Below are positions 26,919-36,765 of a stretch of DNA of 64,000 bases, piece by piece. This DNA is from a beta proteobacterium AAP51 (GTDB taxonomy: Bacteria; Pseudomonadota; Gammaproteobacteria; Burkholderiales; Burkholderiaceae_C), in NCBI GenBank assembly GCA_001295905.1, contig LJHT01000011.1:62001-126000 (forward strand). Direction: 5' to 3'. Position 1 is the stretch's first letter, and the number at the start of each line of letters is the position of its first letter. The notes beneath the pieces were generated by a model that was given only the letters and a program-made list of their open reading frames with translations, ran no database searches and had not been told where the DNA came from. Made by a program: the position numbers and the translations under genes.

Positions 26919-27113
26919 TCAGCCCGCGTCTTCGGCGGCGGGCCGCGGCGGTGCCGGCGCCACGCGCCGCCCTCGTTTGGCCAGGGCTTCGCGCAGCAGG
27001 TACTCCACCTGCGCATTCACGCTGCGCAACTCTTGCGCAGCGAGCTTCTCGACCTCGGCCCACACCTCGGGGTCGATGCGCAGCGGGAACTGCTTTTTTC
27101 CCGGGCTGGCCAT
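26919..27113 (-). CDS. Small ribbon-helix-helix (Arc-like) DNA-binding protein
   Basis: 64 residues. [20 protein letters not shown] is an Arc/MetJ-type beta strand plus helix A, and [16 protein letters not shown] is helix B. The tail is Pro/Arg-rich. It lies 21 bp downstream of the SPFH gene on the same strand, so the two are co-transcribed. RHH dimers bind short palindromes. The perfect 16-bp palindrome in the SPFH promoter is a natural target, which would make this an autoregulator. No toxin partner is visible. Confidence 0.75.
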   Translation of the reverse strand: MASPGKKQFPLRIDPEVWAEVEKLAAQELRSVNAQVEYLLREALAKRGRRVAPAPPRPAAEDAG

Positions 27114-27134
27114 GCTGCAGCAGCGTCCCGCGCT

Positions 27135-28031
27135 TCAGCTGTACAGCGTGCCGGTGTTCACCACCGGCTGTGTCTCGCGGTCGCTGCACAACACCACGAG
27201 CAGGTTGCTCACCATGCTGGCCTTGCGCTCGTCGTCCAGCTGCACCACGTTGCGCTCGCTCAGGCCTTGCAGGGCGGCTTCCACCATGCCCACGGCGCCC
27301 TGCACGATCTTGTGGCGCGCGCTGACGATGGCTTCGGCCTGCTGGCGGCGCAGCATGACTTGCGCGATCTCGGGCGCATAGGCCAGGTGGCTGAGCTTGG
27401 CGTCCTGCACCTCCACGCCGGCTGCATCGAAACGGGCCTGCAGCTCTTCGCGCAGCGCCAGCGACACCACGTCCAGGCCGCCGCGCAACGTGGCCTGGCC
27501 CGCGGGCAGGTCTTCGCCATCGTCATACGCATAGAGGCTGGCGAGATGGCGGATGGCGGCTTCGGCCTGCACCGAGACGTAGGTTTCGAAGTCATCCACA
27601 TCGAATGCGGCCTGCGCGGTGTCGCGCACGCGCCAGACCACCACGGCGCCGATCTCCACCGGGTTGCCGCGCTGGTCGTTCACCTTCAGCGGCGCCACGT
27701 TGAGGTTGCGCGAGCGCAGCGACAGGCGGCCCTTGCGGGTGAACGGGTTGGCCCAGCGCAGGCCCTGGCCGCGGTCGGTGCCGGTGTATTCGCCGAAGAG
27801 CGTGAGGTTGGCCGCCTCGTTGGGCTGCAGCATGTACAGGCCCACCAGCAGCAGCACGCACGCGGCCAGCGTGAAGGGGATGGCCAGCACCAGCAGGCCA
27901 CCGCCGCCGCGGGCGGCCAGCACGCCGAGCACGGGTGTCAGCAGCAGCAGGCCGATACCCAGCGCGGCCATTGGGTAGCCGTTGCGCGTGGCGGCGGCGC
28001 GTTCTTGGTGGCGGGCGTCTTGGGCGGGCAT
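27135..28031 (-). CDS. SPFH/Band-7 (stomatin-like) membrane protein
   Basis: 298 residues from the ATG at 28031 (GGAG site upstream). Two hydrophobic segments at the N-terminus ([36 protein letters not shown]) anchor it, followed by an SPFH domain ([31 protein letters not shown]) and a helical tail with Glu/Ala-rich coiled coil ([20 protein letters not shown]). SPFH proteins form large rings or scaffolds in membrane microdomains. There is no NfeD partner gene; instead a ribbon-helix-helix gene follows, which is unusual for bacterial flotillin-like loci. Confidence 0.88.
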   Translation of the reverse strand: MPAQDARHQERAAATRNGYPMAALGIGLLLLTPVLGVLAARGGGGLLVLAIPFTLAACVLLLVGLYMLQPNEAANLTLFGEYTGTDRGQGLRWANPFTRKGRLSLRSRNLNVAPLKVNDQRGNPVEIGAVVVWRVRDTAQAAFDVDDFETYVSVQAEAAIRHLASLYAYDDGEDLPAGQATLRGGLDVVSLALREELQARFDAAGVEVQDAKLSHLAYAPEIAQVMLRRQQAEAIVSARHKIVQGAVGMVEAALQGLSERNVVQLDDERKASMVSNLLVVLCSDRETQPVVNTGTLYS

Positions 28032-28049
28032 TCGGTTCTCCGTGCTCTG

Positions 28050-28078
28050 ATCTGAAAGTGATATCACTTTAGGATCAA
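28050..28078 (-). promoter_or_regulatory. Promoter of the SPFH operon with a perfect palindrome in its spacer
   Basis: On the minus strand, TTGATC (28073-28078), a 17-bp spacer, then TCAGAT (28050-28055) give a weak -35/-10 pair. The 16-bp perfect palindrome AAAGTGATATCACTTT at 28055-28070 almost fills the spacer. This is a typical repressor site, likely for the downstream ribbon-helix-helix protein. Confidence 0.6.
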
Positions 28079-28152
28079 TGAAGCAGCACGTCAACCCCCG
28101 GTATTGCGGCGCTGCAACCCATGCGGCGAGGCCGGCCGCTTAGCATGCGGCG

Positions 28153-29364
28153 ATGAGCCAAACCCCACCCCTCAGGCCGCCGGCCACGGACCGCGTCCCC
28201 GGCCGCCGTTTCCTGCATTCCCCCGGCCCCACGCCGCTGCCCGACGCCGTGATGCATGCCATGGCGCAGCAGCCCATGGACCTGGCCGACCCGCGCGTGG
28301 ACGCCTGCATCACCGCTTGCGAAGAAGGCCTGCAGCGCCTGTTGGGCACCCGCGGCGACGTGTTCCTGTACGCCAGCAACGGCCACGGCATGTGGGAGGC
28401 GGTGGTGGAGAACGTGGCCGGCCTGGGCGAGGCCGTGCTCGTACCGGGCACCGGTGTCTTCAGCGAAGGTTGGGCGGTGCAGACCGAGGCGCTGGGGCGG
28501 CAGGTGGTGCGCACGCCGGCGCGCGAGGGCTGGCCCATCGACGTGGCCGCCGTCGAGCAGGCGCTGCGCGATGACGCCGAGCACCGCATCCGCGCCGTGT
28601 TCGCCGTGCACACCGACACCAGCACCAGCGTCACCAGCGATCTGGCCGCCGTGCGCCGCGCCATCGACGCCGCCGGCCACCCCGCGCTGCTGGTGGCCGA
28701 CGTGGTGGCCTCGCTGGGCGCCGCGCCGTTCGATATGGACGCGCTGGGCGTGGACGTGGCGCTGGGCGCTTCTCAGAAGGGCCTGATGTGCCCGCCGGGC
28801 GCCGGTTTCGTGGCCGTGAACGCACGCGCCTTCGCGCGGGCCGAAGGCAACCGCGCGCCGCGCTTCTACTGGGACTGGGTGCACCGCCGCCACAACGCCA
28901 GCTACCGCAAGTACTGCGGCACGCCGCCGCTGAACCTGCTGTTCGGCATGCAGGCGGCGCTGGAGCTCATCTTCGGCGAAGGCCTGTCCGAGGTGCATGC
29001 GCGCCATGCCCAGCTGGCAGGCGCCGTGCATGCCGCCGTGGACGGCTGGCGCGAGGGCGGGGCGCTCGACTTCTTCGCCCAGCTGCCGGCCACGCGCTCG
29101 GTGAGCGTGACCACCGTCACCGTGGCCGAGGGCTTCGATGCGCTGGCGCTGCGCACGCTGGCGCGTGAACGTTTTCAGGTGGCCATGGCCGGCGGGCTGG
29201 GCGCTTTGCAGGGCCGGGCCTTCCGCATCGGGCACCTGGGCGACTGCAACCCCGCGATGGTGCTGGGGGCCCTGGGGGGCATCGAGGCGGCGCTCATCCA
29301 GATGGGCATTCCCATCGGAACCGGTGGCGTGCAGCGCGCGGTGCGGGCCTTGGCGGGGGTGTAG
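28153..29364 (+). CDS. Class-V aminotransferase (serine–glyoxylate/alanine–glyoxylate type)
   Basis: 403 residues, PLP-dependent fold type I. HSPGPTPLPDAVMHAM opens the domain; the PLP lysine is in GASQKGLM near residue 210; the substrate-binding end has RIGHLGDCN. The similarity is to SgaA/AGXT-like enzymes that move an amino group from serine or alanine to glyoxylate; the exact substrate pair cannot be told. It is divergent from the SPFH operon and appears monocistronic. The ATG at 28153 matches the conserved N-terminus. Confidence 0.85.
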   Translation: MSQTPPLRPPATDRVPGRRFLHSPGPTPLPDAVMHAMAQQPMDLADPRVDACITACEEGLQRLLGTRGDVFLYASNGHGMWEAVVENVAGLGEAVLVPGTGVFSEGWAVQTEALGRQVVRTPAREGWPIDVAAVEQALRDDAEHRIRAVFAVHTDTSTSVTSDLAAVRRAIDAAGHPALLVADVVASLGAAPFDMDALGVDVALGASQKGLMCPPGAGFVAVNARAFARAEGNRAPRFYWDWVHRRHNASYRKYCGTPPLNLLFGMQAALELIFGEGLSEVHARHAQLAGAVHAAVDGWREGGALDFFAQLPATRSVSVTTVTVAEGFDALALRTLARERFQVAMAGGLGALQGRAFRIGHLGDCNPAMVLGALGGIEAALIQMGIPIGTGGVQRAVRALAGV

Positions 29365-29510
29365 GCGGCGAGTGCAGGCCGCGGTTGCCTGTGAGGGTGT
29401 AAACGCGCTGTAAGGGCTGGCGACGGGTCATCGCACCGTCATGCGGCGCGCCTAGCGTGAGGGCCAGGCCTGCTGGGAGGCAGGCCGCACCCACCCCACC
29501 GAGGAGAGCC

Positions 29511-30806
29511 ATGAACACCATCCGCACACTTCAGACATTAGCCCTGGCGGCCTGCACCAGCCTGGCCGTCCTGGCCACGCCCGCCTGCGCCAGCGAAGCC
29601 CAAGGCACCAGCCACGGCCATGGCGGCAACGATGACGGCCCGGCCAGCGTGCAGCTGGGCCCGCGGCCCTTCTTCCTGCTCAACGACATGAGTCCCAGCC
29701 CGCTGCAGCGGCGCCTGCAGGCCTGCGCCTCGCGCCGCAAGCACTACGAGAGCAGCGACTTCTCCATCGGCCACCGCGGCGCGGCGATGCAGTTCCCCGA
29801 GCACACGAAGGAAAGCTACGAGGCTGCCGCGCTGATGGGTGCGGGCATCCTGGAGTGCGACGTCACCTTCACGAAGGACCAGGAACTGGTCTGCCGACAC
29901 GCGCAGAACGACCTGCACACCACCACCAACATCCTGGCCACGCCGCTGGCTTCCACCTGCATCAGGCCCTTCACGCCGGCCACCTTCGATGCCAACGGCA
30001 ACCTGCTCACGCCGGCCACGGCCGAGTGTCGCACCAGCGAAATCACGCTGGCCGAGTTCAAGACGCTGCGCGGCAAGATGGACGCGGCCAACCCGCGCGC
30101 CCGCACCGTGGCCGAGTACCTGGCCGGCACCGCCAACTGGCGCACCGACCTCTACAGCGGCCCCACCAGCGGCACGCTGCTCACGCACAAGGAGAGCATC
30201 GAGCTCTTCAAGCGCCTGGGCGTGAAGATGACGCCCGAGCTCAAGAGTCCCAGCGTACAGATGCCGTTCAACGGCTTCACGCAGCAGGCCTACGCGCAGA
30301 AGATGATCGACGAGTACAAGCAGGCCCGCGTGCCGGCGCGCCGCGTGTGGGCGCAGTCGTTCAACATCGACGACGTGCTGTACTGGGTGAACAACGAGCC
30401 CGCCTTCGGCCGCCAGGCGGTGTACCTGGACGATGCCAACACCGTGGCCGACCTGCCCAATGCCGCCACGCTGCGCAGCTACCGCGCGCAGGGCATTCGC
30501 ATCTGGGCGCCGCCGACGTTCGCGCTGATCAGCACTGACGCCAACGGCAACCTGCGCGCCTCACAAGCCGCGCGCGATGCGCAGGCCGCGGGGCTGGACC
30601 TCATCACCTGGACGCTGGAACGCTCGGGCATCCTGGCGGATGGCAACAACGGCTTCTACTACCAGACCTTCGACAGCGCCATCTCGCGCGAGGGCGACCT
30701 CTTCCGCGTGATCGACGTGCTGGCGCAAGAGGCGCGCGTGCTGGGCATCTTCACCGACTGGCCCGCACCCGTCACCTTCTACGCCAACTGCATGGGCTTG
30801 AAGTAA
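29511..30806 (+). CDS. Exported glycerophosphodiester phosphodiesterase
   Basis: 431 residues with a signal peptide ([18 protein letters not shown]). The GDPD catalytic core starts at [20 protein letters not shown] (HR pair), followed by [21 protein letters not shown] (metal-binding E and D). [10 protein letters not shown] and WTLERSG are later barrel motifs. It hydrolyses glycerophosphodiesters to glycerol-3-phosphate in the periplasm. ATG 29511 has a GAGGAGAG site. Its 3' end overlaps the convergent opgH by 28 bp. Confidence 0.9.
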   Translation: MNTIRTLQTLALAACTSLAVLATPACASEAQGTSHGHGGNDDGPASVQLGPRPFFLLNDMSPSPLQRRLQACASRRKHYESSDFSIGHRGAAMQFPEHTKESYEAAALMGAGILECDVTFTKDQELVCRHAQNDLHTTTNILATPLASTCIRPFTPATFDANGNLLTPATAECRTSEITLAEFKTLRGKMDAANPRARTVAEYLAGTANWRTDLYSGPTSGTLLTHKESIELFKRLGVKMTPELKSPSVQMPFNGFTQQAYAQKMIDEYKQARVPARRVWAQSFNIDDVLYWVNNEPAFGRQAVYLDDANTVADLPNAATLRSYRAQGIRIWAPPTFALISTDANGNLRASQAARDAQAAGLDLITWTLERSGILADGNNGFYYQTFDSAISREGDLFRVIDVLAQEARVLGIFTDWPAPVTFYANCMGLK

Positions 30807-32740
30807 GGCACCTGCAGCGGCGCCGCGCCGTCCCAGGCGCGGCGCAGCGCGGGCGCCGGCATCACTTCTTCCGGCGTCAGCAGCAGGCCGGCCTTGCGCA
30901 GCGCGCGGCCCAGGCCAGGGCGGCCGGCCCACACGGCCACCGGCCAGGCCGCCACCAGCGGCAGCGCCACAGGCAGCAGCCACAGCATGGCGCCGCCATC
31001 GGCGGCCAGCGCGCCCGCCAGGGCCACCGTGGCCAGCAGCGACAGCGGCAGCAGTGCCGGCGCGGCATCGCGCCAGCGCAGGCGCTCGGCTTCGCGCGGG
31101 GGCGATTTCCACTGCAGCTGCAGCCCGGTGAGCGCGCCCACCACGAACACCGTGTGTGCGGCCATGCGCACCGGCGCCTGCAGCGCCGACATCAGTGCTT
31201 CCAGCAGCGCGCTGCCCAGCAGCGCCAGCGTGCCGCCGTACTGCGCCTGCTGGCCTTCGCGCAGCACCAGCGCCACGCCCAGGGCCCGCGGCAGCATCAA
31301 GAGCGCCAGCGTGGCGGCCCACAGCGCGGCCAGCGGCCCGCCTTGCACCACCTGCGCGGCGCTCAGCAGGCTGTGGCCGTCGGTCAGCCACAGCACCAGG
31401 CCCAGGGCCACGAAGGCCAGCCACAGCGGCGCCGAGAGGTAGGCCATGGCGCCGGTGAAGAACATCGCGCGGTGCACGCCGTGCAGGCCGGGTTCGGCGA
31501 TCAGGCGCGCGTTCTGCAGGTTGCCCTGGCACCAGCGGCGGTCGCGCTGCAGCTCGGCCAGCAGGTGCGGAGGCTGCTGTTCCCAGCTGCCGGGCAAATC
31601 AGGCACCAGCCAGGTTTGCCAGCCGGCGCGGCGCATCAGCGCGGCCTCCACAAAATCGTGGCTGAGGATGTGGCCCGACAAGCCGCCGCTGCCCTTCAGC
31701 GCGGCCAGGCCGCAATGCTGCATGAAAGGCGCGATGCGGATGATGGCGTTGTGGCCCCAGTAGTGCGATTCACCCAGCTGCCAGTACTGCATGCCGGCGC
31801 CGAAGAGCCGGCCCGTCACGCGGCCGGCGAACTGCTGCGAACGCGCGTGCAGCGTGTCCAGCCCGCAGGTGACGGGGGCCGACTGGATGATGCCGGCCTG
31901 CGGCGTGGCTTCCATCAGGCGCACCAGGCCGAGGATGGCCTCGCCGCTCATCACGCTGTCGGCGTCCAGCACCACCATGTAGCGGTGGCGGCGGCCCCAG
32001 CGGCGGCAGAAGTCGGCCACGTTGCCGGCCTTGCGCTGCGTGCGGCGCGCGCGCCAGCGGTAGTGCAGGCGCAGGCCGGTGGCGGCGAAGCGGTCGCGCA
32101 GCTCGGTCCAGGCCTGGCGCTCGCTGGCGCGCAGCGCGGGGTCGGCGGTGTCCGAGAGCACGTAGAACTCGGTCAGGCGCGCGCCGCCGGCGGCCACCAC
32201 CGATTCGGCCGTGGCCGAGAGCCCGGCGAAGACCGTGGCCACGTTCTCGTTGCAGATGGGCATGATGACCGCGGTGCGCGCATCGGCCGAGATGGCGTGG
32301 CGCGCCACGTCGGCGTAGCGCAGGCCGTGCTTGTCGCCATGGCGCAGGCTGAAGTACCCCATCACCGCGGTGATGCAGCCGGCCGCCACCCAGGCGAACA
32401 GCAGCGCGAACAGCCCCACCTGCAGCAGCCGCAGAACGCCGCCATTCGCGGCCGGCTGCGACAGCAGCAGCAGCGCCGTGGCGCCGAAGGCGCACAGCAG
32501 CACCAGCGCCAGCAGGGCGTGGCGGCGGCGCACGGCCGCCACCTGCCAGGCCTGGGCCGGCATCTCGGCCGGCGGGGCGCTGCGGCCGCGCAGGTGGTCG
32601 CCCAGGCTGGCCCAGAAACCGCGCCAGGGCGTGGGCACCATCGAACCCCGCAGCAGCGCAGGCGCTGCGTTGTGCGTGTAGCGGCGCTGCGCAGCGCGCG
32701 CCAGCTGTTGCGGCGTGAGGGCAGGCGAGTGCGGGTTCAT
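30779..32740 (-). CDS. opgH: Glucan biosynthesis glucosyltransferase OpgH
   Basis: 653 residues; E. coli OpgH is longer (847) because of an extended N-terminus. It is a GT2 membrane glucosyltransferase that builds the beta-1,2 backbone of osmoregulated periplasmic glucans. Visible are two N-terminal helices, the [19 protein letters not shown] start of the GT-A domain, [11 protein letters not shown] (DxD), [15 protein letters not shown] and the QxxRW motif ([10 protein letters not shown]), then C-terminal helices. It follows opgG with a 4-bp overlap. The stop lies inside the convergent GDPD gene. Confidence 0.93.
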   Translation of the reverse strand: MNPHSPALTPQQLARAAQRRYTHNAAPALLRGSMVPTPWRGFWASLGDHLRGRSAPPAEMPAQAWQVAAVRRRHALLALVLLCAFGATALLLLSQPAANGGVLRLLQVGLFALLFAWVAAGCITAVMGYFSLRHGDKHGLRYADVARHAISADARTAVIMPICNENVATVFAGLSATAESVVAAGGARLTEFYVLSDTADPALRASERQAWTELRDRFAATGLRLHYRWRARRTQRKAGNVADFCRRWGRRHRYMVVLDADSVMSGEAILGLVRLMEATPQAGIIQSAPVTCGLDTLHARSQQFAGRVTGRLFGAGMQYWQLGESHYWGHNAIIRIAPFMQHCGLAALKGSGGLSGHILSHDFVEAALMRRAGWQTWLVPDLPGSWEQQPPHLLAELQRDRRWCQGNLQNARLIAEPGLHGVHRAMFFTGAMAYLSAPLWLAFVALGLVLWLTDGHSLLSAAQVVQGGPLAALWAATLALLMLPRALGVALVLREGQQAQYGGTLALLGSALLEALMSALQAPVRMAAHTVFVVGALTGLQLQWKSPPREAERLRWRDAAPALLPLSLLATVALAGALAADGGAMLWLLPVALPLVAAWPVAVWAGRPGLGRALRKAGLLLTPEEVMPAPALRRAWDGAAPLQVPYFKPMQLA

Positions 32741-34383
32741 CGGCGGGTCTCCGGTTCGGGGGGCGAGGGGATGCGGGCGCGTTCTTCGGCCGGGGCGGGT
32801 GCGGTGCTGGATGCGCTGCCGGGGACGGCAGCCTCGCCAGGTACCAGCGCGGCCCAGGTTTCGGTGAGGGCGTGCGGGCCTTGCTGCAGGAAGGCGCGCA
32901 GTTCCAGCGGCTGGCTGGGGTCGGCGCGCAGCGCGCGCAGGCGCAGGCGCCAGCCGCCCAGCGGGTGCGGGTAGGCCTGGGCGTCGGTGATGCGGGCGCC
33001 AGGGCTGGCCACGCTGGCCACGGCCTGCACCGAAGTGCCGGGTGGCAGGGCGCGCAGCGCCGGGCCGTCGAAATCAATCAGGAACTGCAGCTCGCCCGGT
33101 GCCAGCGGCGCCCAGCTGCGGCCGCGGCGGCTTTGCACGGTGTGGGCGCTGGGCGGCTGCGTGAGCGCCTGGCCCTGCCAGTGCAGGCGGTAGGCGATGT
33201 CCAGCGGCTGGCCAGGCGGCGGCAGCGTGGCGGGCACCCAGGTGGCGACGATGTTGTCTTCGGTTTCGTCGGGCGTGGGCAGCTGCAGCAGCACCACGCG
33301 GCCCGGGCCCCAGTCGCCCACCGGCTGCACCCAGGCGCTGGGCCGGCGCTCGTAGCGCGCTTCCGGGTCTTCGTAGCTGGCGAACTGGCGGTCGCGCTGC
33401 ATCAGGCCGAAACCTTCCAGGCGCTGCAGCGTGAAGCTGCTGGCCATGGGCGTGCGCGGGTTCACCAGCGGGCGCCACAGCCATTCGGTGGCGGCGCCGG
33501 GGGCCGCCTGGCCGGCGAGCAGGAGGCCGTCGCTGTCGTGCACTTCGGGGCGGAAGTCCAGCGCCTGGGGCTGGTTCTCGCCGTGCAGGTACATGCTGGT
33601 CAGCGGGGCCAGGCCCACCATGGCCAGCGGCGCCTGGCCGGGCGCGGGGGCGCGCAGGAAGAGCCGCTGTTGCACGTCCACCAGCGTGGTGGCGCCGGGC
33701 TGGAAGACGAAGCGCAGTGCGGCGGTGGCGCGCGGGCTGTCGAGCAGCGCGTGGATGGTCAGCGTGGTGGCGGTGGCCGTGGGGCGTTCGACCCAGAAGG
33801 CCTTGAAGCGCGGGAACTCTTCGCCGGCGGCACCGCCCACCGTGTCCAGCGCCAGGCCGCGTGCCGACAGGCCGTACTGCTGGCCCGCGCCCAGGGCGCG
33901 GAAGTAGCTGGCGCCCAGGAAGACGACCAGCTCGTCCTTGTAGGCCGGGGTGTTCAGCGCGTGGTGCACACGGAAGCCCGCGTGGCCCAGCGCCTGTTCG
34001 CCGCGGCCCCAGCCGCTGCGGTCGAAGCGGTGGCGGCCGAAGTCCCAGGCGGCGGGGTCGTAGGCCAGCAGGCGGGCGCGGCCTTCGTGGACTTCGTGGA
34101 TGTCCACCGGCAGCACGTTGCTGCCGCCGAGGTGGAAGAACTGCAGCTCGAAAGGCAGGCCCTGCTCGCGCCAGATGGCCTTCTCGGGCCGGTAGCGGAT
34201 GTCGCGCAGGCCGTCGTAGTTCAGGCCTTTCAGTTCCGCCGGCAGGCGCGGCGTGGGGGCGGCGTAGGGCTGGGCGGCCTCGCGCTGGGCGATGGCCGCT
34301 ACGTCGTCGAAGCCGAAGGCGGCGGCCTGCAGCGGCAGCAGCGTGGCAACCGACATCCAGAGCAGCAGGGCAAGGCGGGTCAT
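32737..34383 (-). CDS. opgG: Periplasmic glucan biosynthesis protein OpgG/OpgD
   Basis: 548 residues with a signal peptide (LLLWMSVATLLPLQAAAFGFDDV). Typical segments: LNYDGLRDIRYRPEKAIW, PFELQFFHLGG, YFRALGAGQQYGLSARGLALDT and MYLHGENQP. This MdoG-family protein works in the periplasm on the glucan chains made by OpgH. G and D paralogues are hard to separate without alignment; its pairing with opgH favours G. The order opgG-opgH is the standard operon. Confidence 0.9.
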   Translation of the reverse strand: MTRLALLLWMSVATLLPLQAAAFGFDDVAAIAQREAAQPYAAPTPRLPAELKGLNYDGLRDIRYRPEKAIWREQGLPFELQFFHLGGSNVLPVDIHEVHEGRARLLAYDPAAWDFGRHRFDRSGWGRGEQALGHAGFRVHHALNTPAYKDELVVFLGASYFRALGAGQQYGLSARGLALDTVGGAAGEEFPRFKAFWVERPTATATTLTIHALLDSPRATAALRFVFQPGATTLVDVQQRLFLRAPAPGQAPLAMVGLAPLTSMYLHGENQPQALDFRPEVHDSDGLLLAGQAAPGAATEWLWRPLVNPRTPMASSFTLQRLEGFGLMQRDRQFASYEDPEARYERRPSAWVQPVGDWGPGRVVLLQLPTPDETEDNIVATWVPATLPPPGQPLDIAYRLHWQGQALTQPPSAHTVQSRRGRSWAPLAPGELQFLIDFDGPALRALPPGTSVQAVASVASPGARITDAQAYPHPLGGWRLRLRALRADPSQPLELRAFLQQGPHALTETWAALVPGEAAVPGSASSTAPAPAEERARIPSPPEPETRR

Positions 34384-34618
34384 CCCGTGGGGTGTTCCGA
34401 CGGGCGCATGCAGCGCGCCCTCGGGGCCTTCAGCGCAAGGCCCGTGCCGCGGGGTGTCAGGCCCTATGAATCAATCACTTGGCGTGCTTTTCAGGTCAGA
34501 AGACCGTGCAGAAGCGGCCAAAGCGTCGCCGATTGGCGACAAGCCCCGTGAGCGCTGCCGCACCGAAGCGGCGGAAGTGCGCGCCACGCCTGGGAAACGC
34601 GGCGCGCGGGCCTTGTCG

Positions 34619-36040
34619 CTAGTTGGCGACAGGGCCGTTTTCACCCTCGTGGCGGGGGGAATTCCGTGCGCTGTCTTCGTCGGCCTCGGCATCGCTTTCG
34701 TCGCCCCGGAAGCGCCCGGGCGTCAGCCCGTGCTTCTGCAGCAGCCGGTAGAACTCGGTGCGGTTGCGCTCGGCCAGGCGCGCGGCGTCGGCCACCTGGC
34801 CGTCGGTGAGCTTGAGCAGGCCCACGAGGTATTCGCGCTCGAAGCGCTGGCGGGCTTCGGCGAAGCTGAGCACCTGCACGCTGGGCGTGCGCAGCGCGCG
34901 CTGCACCAGCGTCAGCGGTATCAGCGGCGCGGTGGCCAGCGCGCACACCTGCTCCACCACGTTGTGCAGCTGGCGCACGTTGCCGGGCCAGGCGGCGGTG
35001 GCCAGTGCGCGCAGCGCCTCGGGCGCAAAGCCGCGGATGCGGCGGCCGTGGCGCGCCGCCAGCGTGGTGAGGAAGTGCTGGGCCAGCAGCGGGATGTCTT
35101 CGCGCCGCTCGGCCAGCGTGGGCAGCTGCAGCGACACCACGTTGAGCCGGTAGAACAGGTCTTCGCGGAAGCTGCCGTCGGCCAGCATGGCATCGAGGTC
35201 GCGGTGCGTGGCCGACAGGATGCGCACGTCGATGGGCACCGGCTGGTTCGCGCCCACCGGCCGCACGCTGCGTTCCTGCAGCACGCGCAGCAGCTTCACC
35301 TGCAGCGCGGGCGGCATGTCGCCGATCTCGTCGAGAAAGAGCGTGCCGCCATCGGCCGCCTGGAAGAGGCCGCGGTGGTTCTGCGTGGCGCCGGTGAAAG
35401 CGCCCTTCACGTGGCCGAAGAGTTCGCTTTCCAGAAGCGTTTCGGGAATGGCGCTGCAGTTCACGGCCACGAAGGGCCGGCTGCTGCGCCGGCTGGCACG
35501 GTGCAGGGCCTGGGCCAGCAGTTCCTTGCCGGTGCCGCTTTCGCCGCGTATCAGTACGCTGGCGTCGCTCTTGGCCACCAGCAGCGCTTCGGCCAGCAGC
35601 TCTTCCATGCGCGTGCTGTGGCTCACGATGCCGGCGCGCCAGGCCGCGGGCTCGGCCGGGCCGGCTGCGGCGGGTGCGGCCAGTGCGAGGGCCTGCGCCA
35701 CCTGCTCCAGCAGCTGCTTGCCGTCGAAGGGTTTGGTCAGATAGGTGAAGACGCCGCGCGAGGTGGCCTCCACGGCATCAGGAATGGTGCCGTGCGCGGT
35801 GAGCAGGATGACGGGCAAAGCCGCGTGCTGGGCGCGGATGGTCTCGAAGAGCTGCAGCCCGTCGGCTCCGGGCAGCTGCACGTCGCTGATGACGAGCTGC
35901 GGCCGTGCCAGCGCCATCTGCGCCAGCGCGTCTTCGGCCGATTCGGCGCTGCTCACGCGGTAGCCGGCGGCGCTCAGCCGCATGGCCAGCAGGCGCAGCA
36001 GGTCGGTGTCGTCGTCGACGATGAGCACGTGGGCGGCCAT
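34619..36040 (-). CDS. glrR: Sigma-54-dependent response regulator, GlrR (QseF) type
   Basis: 473 residues. Receiver domain at 1-120 (VLIVDDDTDLL; phospho-Asp in VISDVQLPG; LLTAHG; K in LTKPFDG). AAA+ domain at ~140-380 with Walker A GESGTGKE, the sigma-54-contacting GAFTGA loop and [10 protein letters not shown] Fis-type DNA-binding helix (VADAARLAERNRTEFYRLLQKHGL) follows near residue 435. A long acidic tail ends the protein. It activates sigma-54 promoters when phosphorylated by the histidine kinase two genes upstream. The kinase–lipoprotein–regulator order matches glrK-qseG-glrR. Confidence 0.9.
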   Translation of the reverse strand: MAAHVLIVDDDTDLLRLLAMRLSAAGYRVSSAESAEDALAQMALARPQLVISDVQLPGADGLQLFETIRAQHAALPVILLTAHGTIPDAVEATSRGVFTYLTKPFDGKQLLEQVAQALALAAPAAAGPAEPAAWRAGIVSHSTRMEELLAEALLVAKSDASVLIRGESGTGKELLAQALHRASRRSSRPFVAVNCSAIPETLLESELFGHVKGAFTGATQNHRGLFQAADGGTLFLDEIGDMPPALQVKLLRVLQERSVRPVGANQPVPIDVRILSATHRDLDAMLADGSFREDLFYRLNVVSLQLPTLAERREDIPLLAQHFLTTLAARHGRRIRGFAPEALRALATAAWPGNVRQLHNVVEQVCALATAPLIPLTLVQRALRTPSVQVLSFAEARQRFEREYLVGLLKLTDGQVADAARLAERNRTEFYRLLQKHGLTPGRFRGDESDAEADEDSARNSPRHEGENGPVAN

Positions 36041-36069
36041 GGCGGGGTGCAGGGCGGGGCGGGGGGTGC

Positions 36070-36765
36070 TCAGGGGCGCGGCGCCGGCCCATTGGGGGGG
36101 GCCGGCCGCGGGTTGTTCAGGCTGCGTTCGATGGCCTTCAAGGCTTCCAGCTGTGCGGCCACCTGCTCCAGGCGCCGCTGTTGTTCGCGCAGCTGCTGGT
36201 TCTGCCGGTCCAGCTGCTCTTCCAGCCTGCGCTGCTCGGCCAGGCGCGTGTGCAGCAGGCGGGCCAGCGCTTGCCAGGGCGGCGGGGCCGTGGCGCGGGT
36301 GTAGGGCTCGACCAGCGCCACGGCACGGGCCAGGTCGCCGGGCTGCTGGCGCTGGGCCAGCAGCAGGGCCAGCTCCAGCGCCTTGGCGGGTTGCTCGGGG
36401 CTTTCGCCCAGGCGCGCCTGTTCACGCGCCAACTCTGCCGCGCCGCCTTCGCGCAGCCGGTCATGGAAGGCCAACAAGCGGCGGGCTGCGGCATCGGCCA
36501 GCGCGGCAGGGTCGGGTGCGGGCGCAGGCGGCGGGGCGGGCGGCGGTGCTTCGGGCTGCACCACCGGCGGTGGCGGCGGTGCGGGTTCAGGCACGGGGGC
36601 GGGCGGCGGCGGCGTGCTGCAGGCGGCCAGCGTGCACAGCAGCACGGCGGCCACGGCCCAGGCGCTGGCGCGAGCGGCGACAGGGGCCTGCAGGGGCGCA
36701 GCGCTGGCCGCCCGCGCGCGCATGGCACGGGCCGCGGCCGGCGGCGGGTCAATCGGCAAGGGCAT
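36070..36765 (-). CDS. qseG: QseG-like lipoprotein between the kinase and regulator genes
   Basis: 231 residues. Lipobox LLCTLAAC, then a long Pro/Ala/Val-rich spacer (residues ~50-85) and a helical domain ending in a Gln/Arg-rich coiled coil (QLDRQNQQLREQQRRLEQ). Sequence conservation in this family is low; the call rests on position, lipobox and coiled coil. In enterobacteria QseG is an outer-membrane lipoprotein that interacts with the kinase. The start overlaps the kinase stop by 17 bp, so translation is coupled. Confidence 0.65.
   Translation of the reverse strand: MPLPIDPPPAAARAMRARAASAAPLQAPVAARASAWAVAAVLLCTLAACSTPPPPAPVPEPAPPPPPVVQPEAPPPAPPPAPAPDPAALADAAARRLLAFHDRLREGGAAELAREQARLGESPEQPAKALELALLLAQRQQPGDLARAVALVEPYTRATAPPPWQALARLLHTRLAEQRRLEEQLDRQNQQLREQQRRLEQVAAQLEALKAIERSLNNPRPAPPNGPAPRP

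Noticed and set aside
26919-27113. Toxin–antitoxin module with the ribbon-helix-helix gene
   Set aside because: The partner is an SPFH membrane protein, not a small toxin, and no RelE/HicA/VapC-like gene is next to it.
31154-32974. A 606-codon frame opposite opgH
   Set aside because: Gln/Arg/His-rich shadow of a recognised glucosyltransferase.
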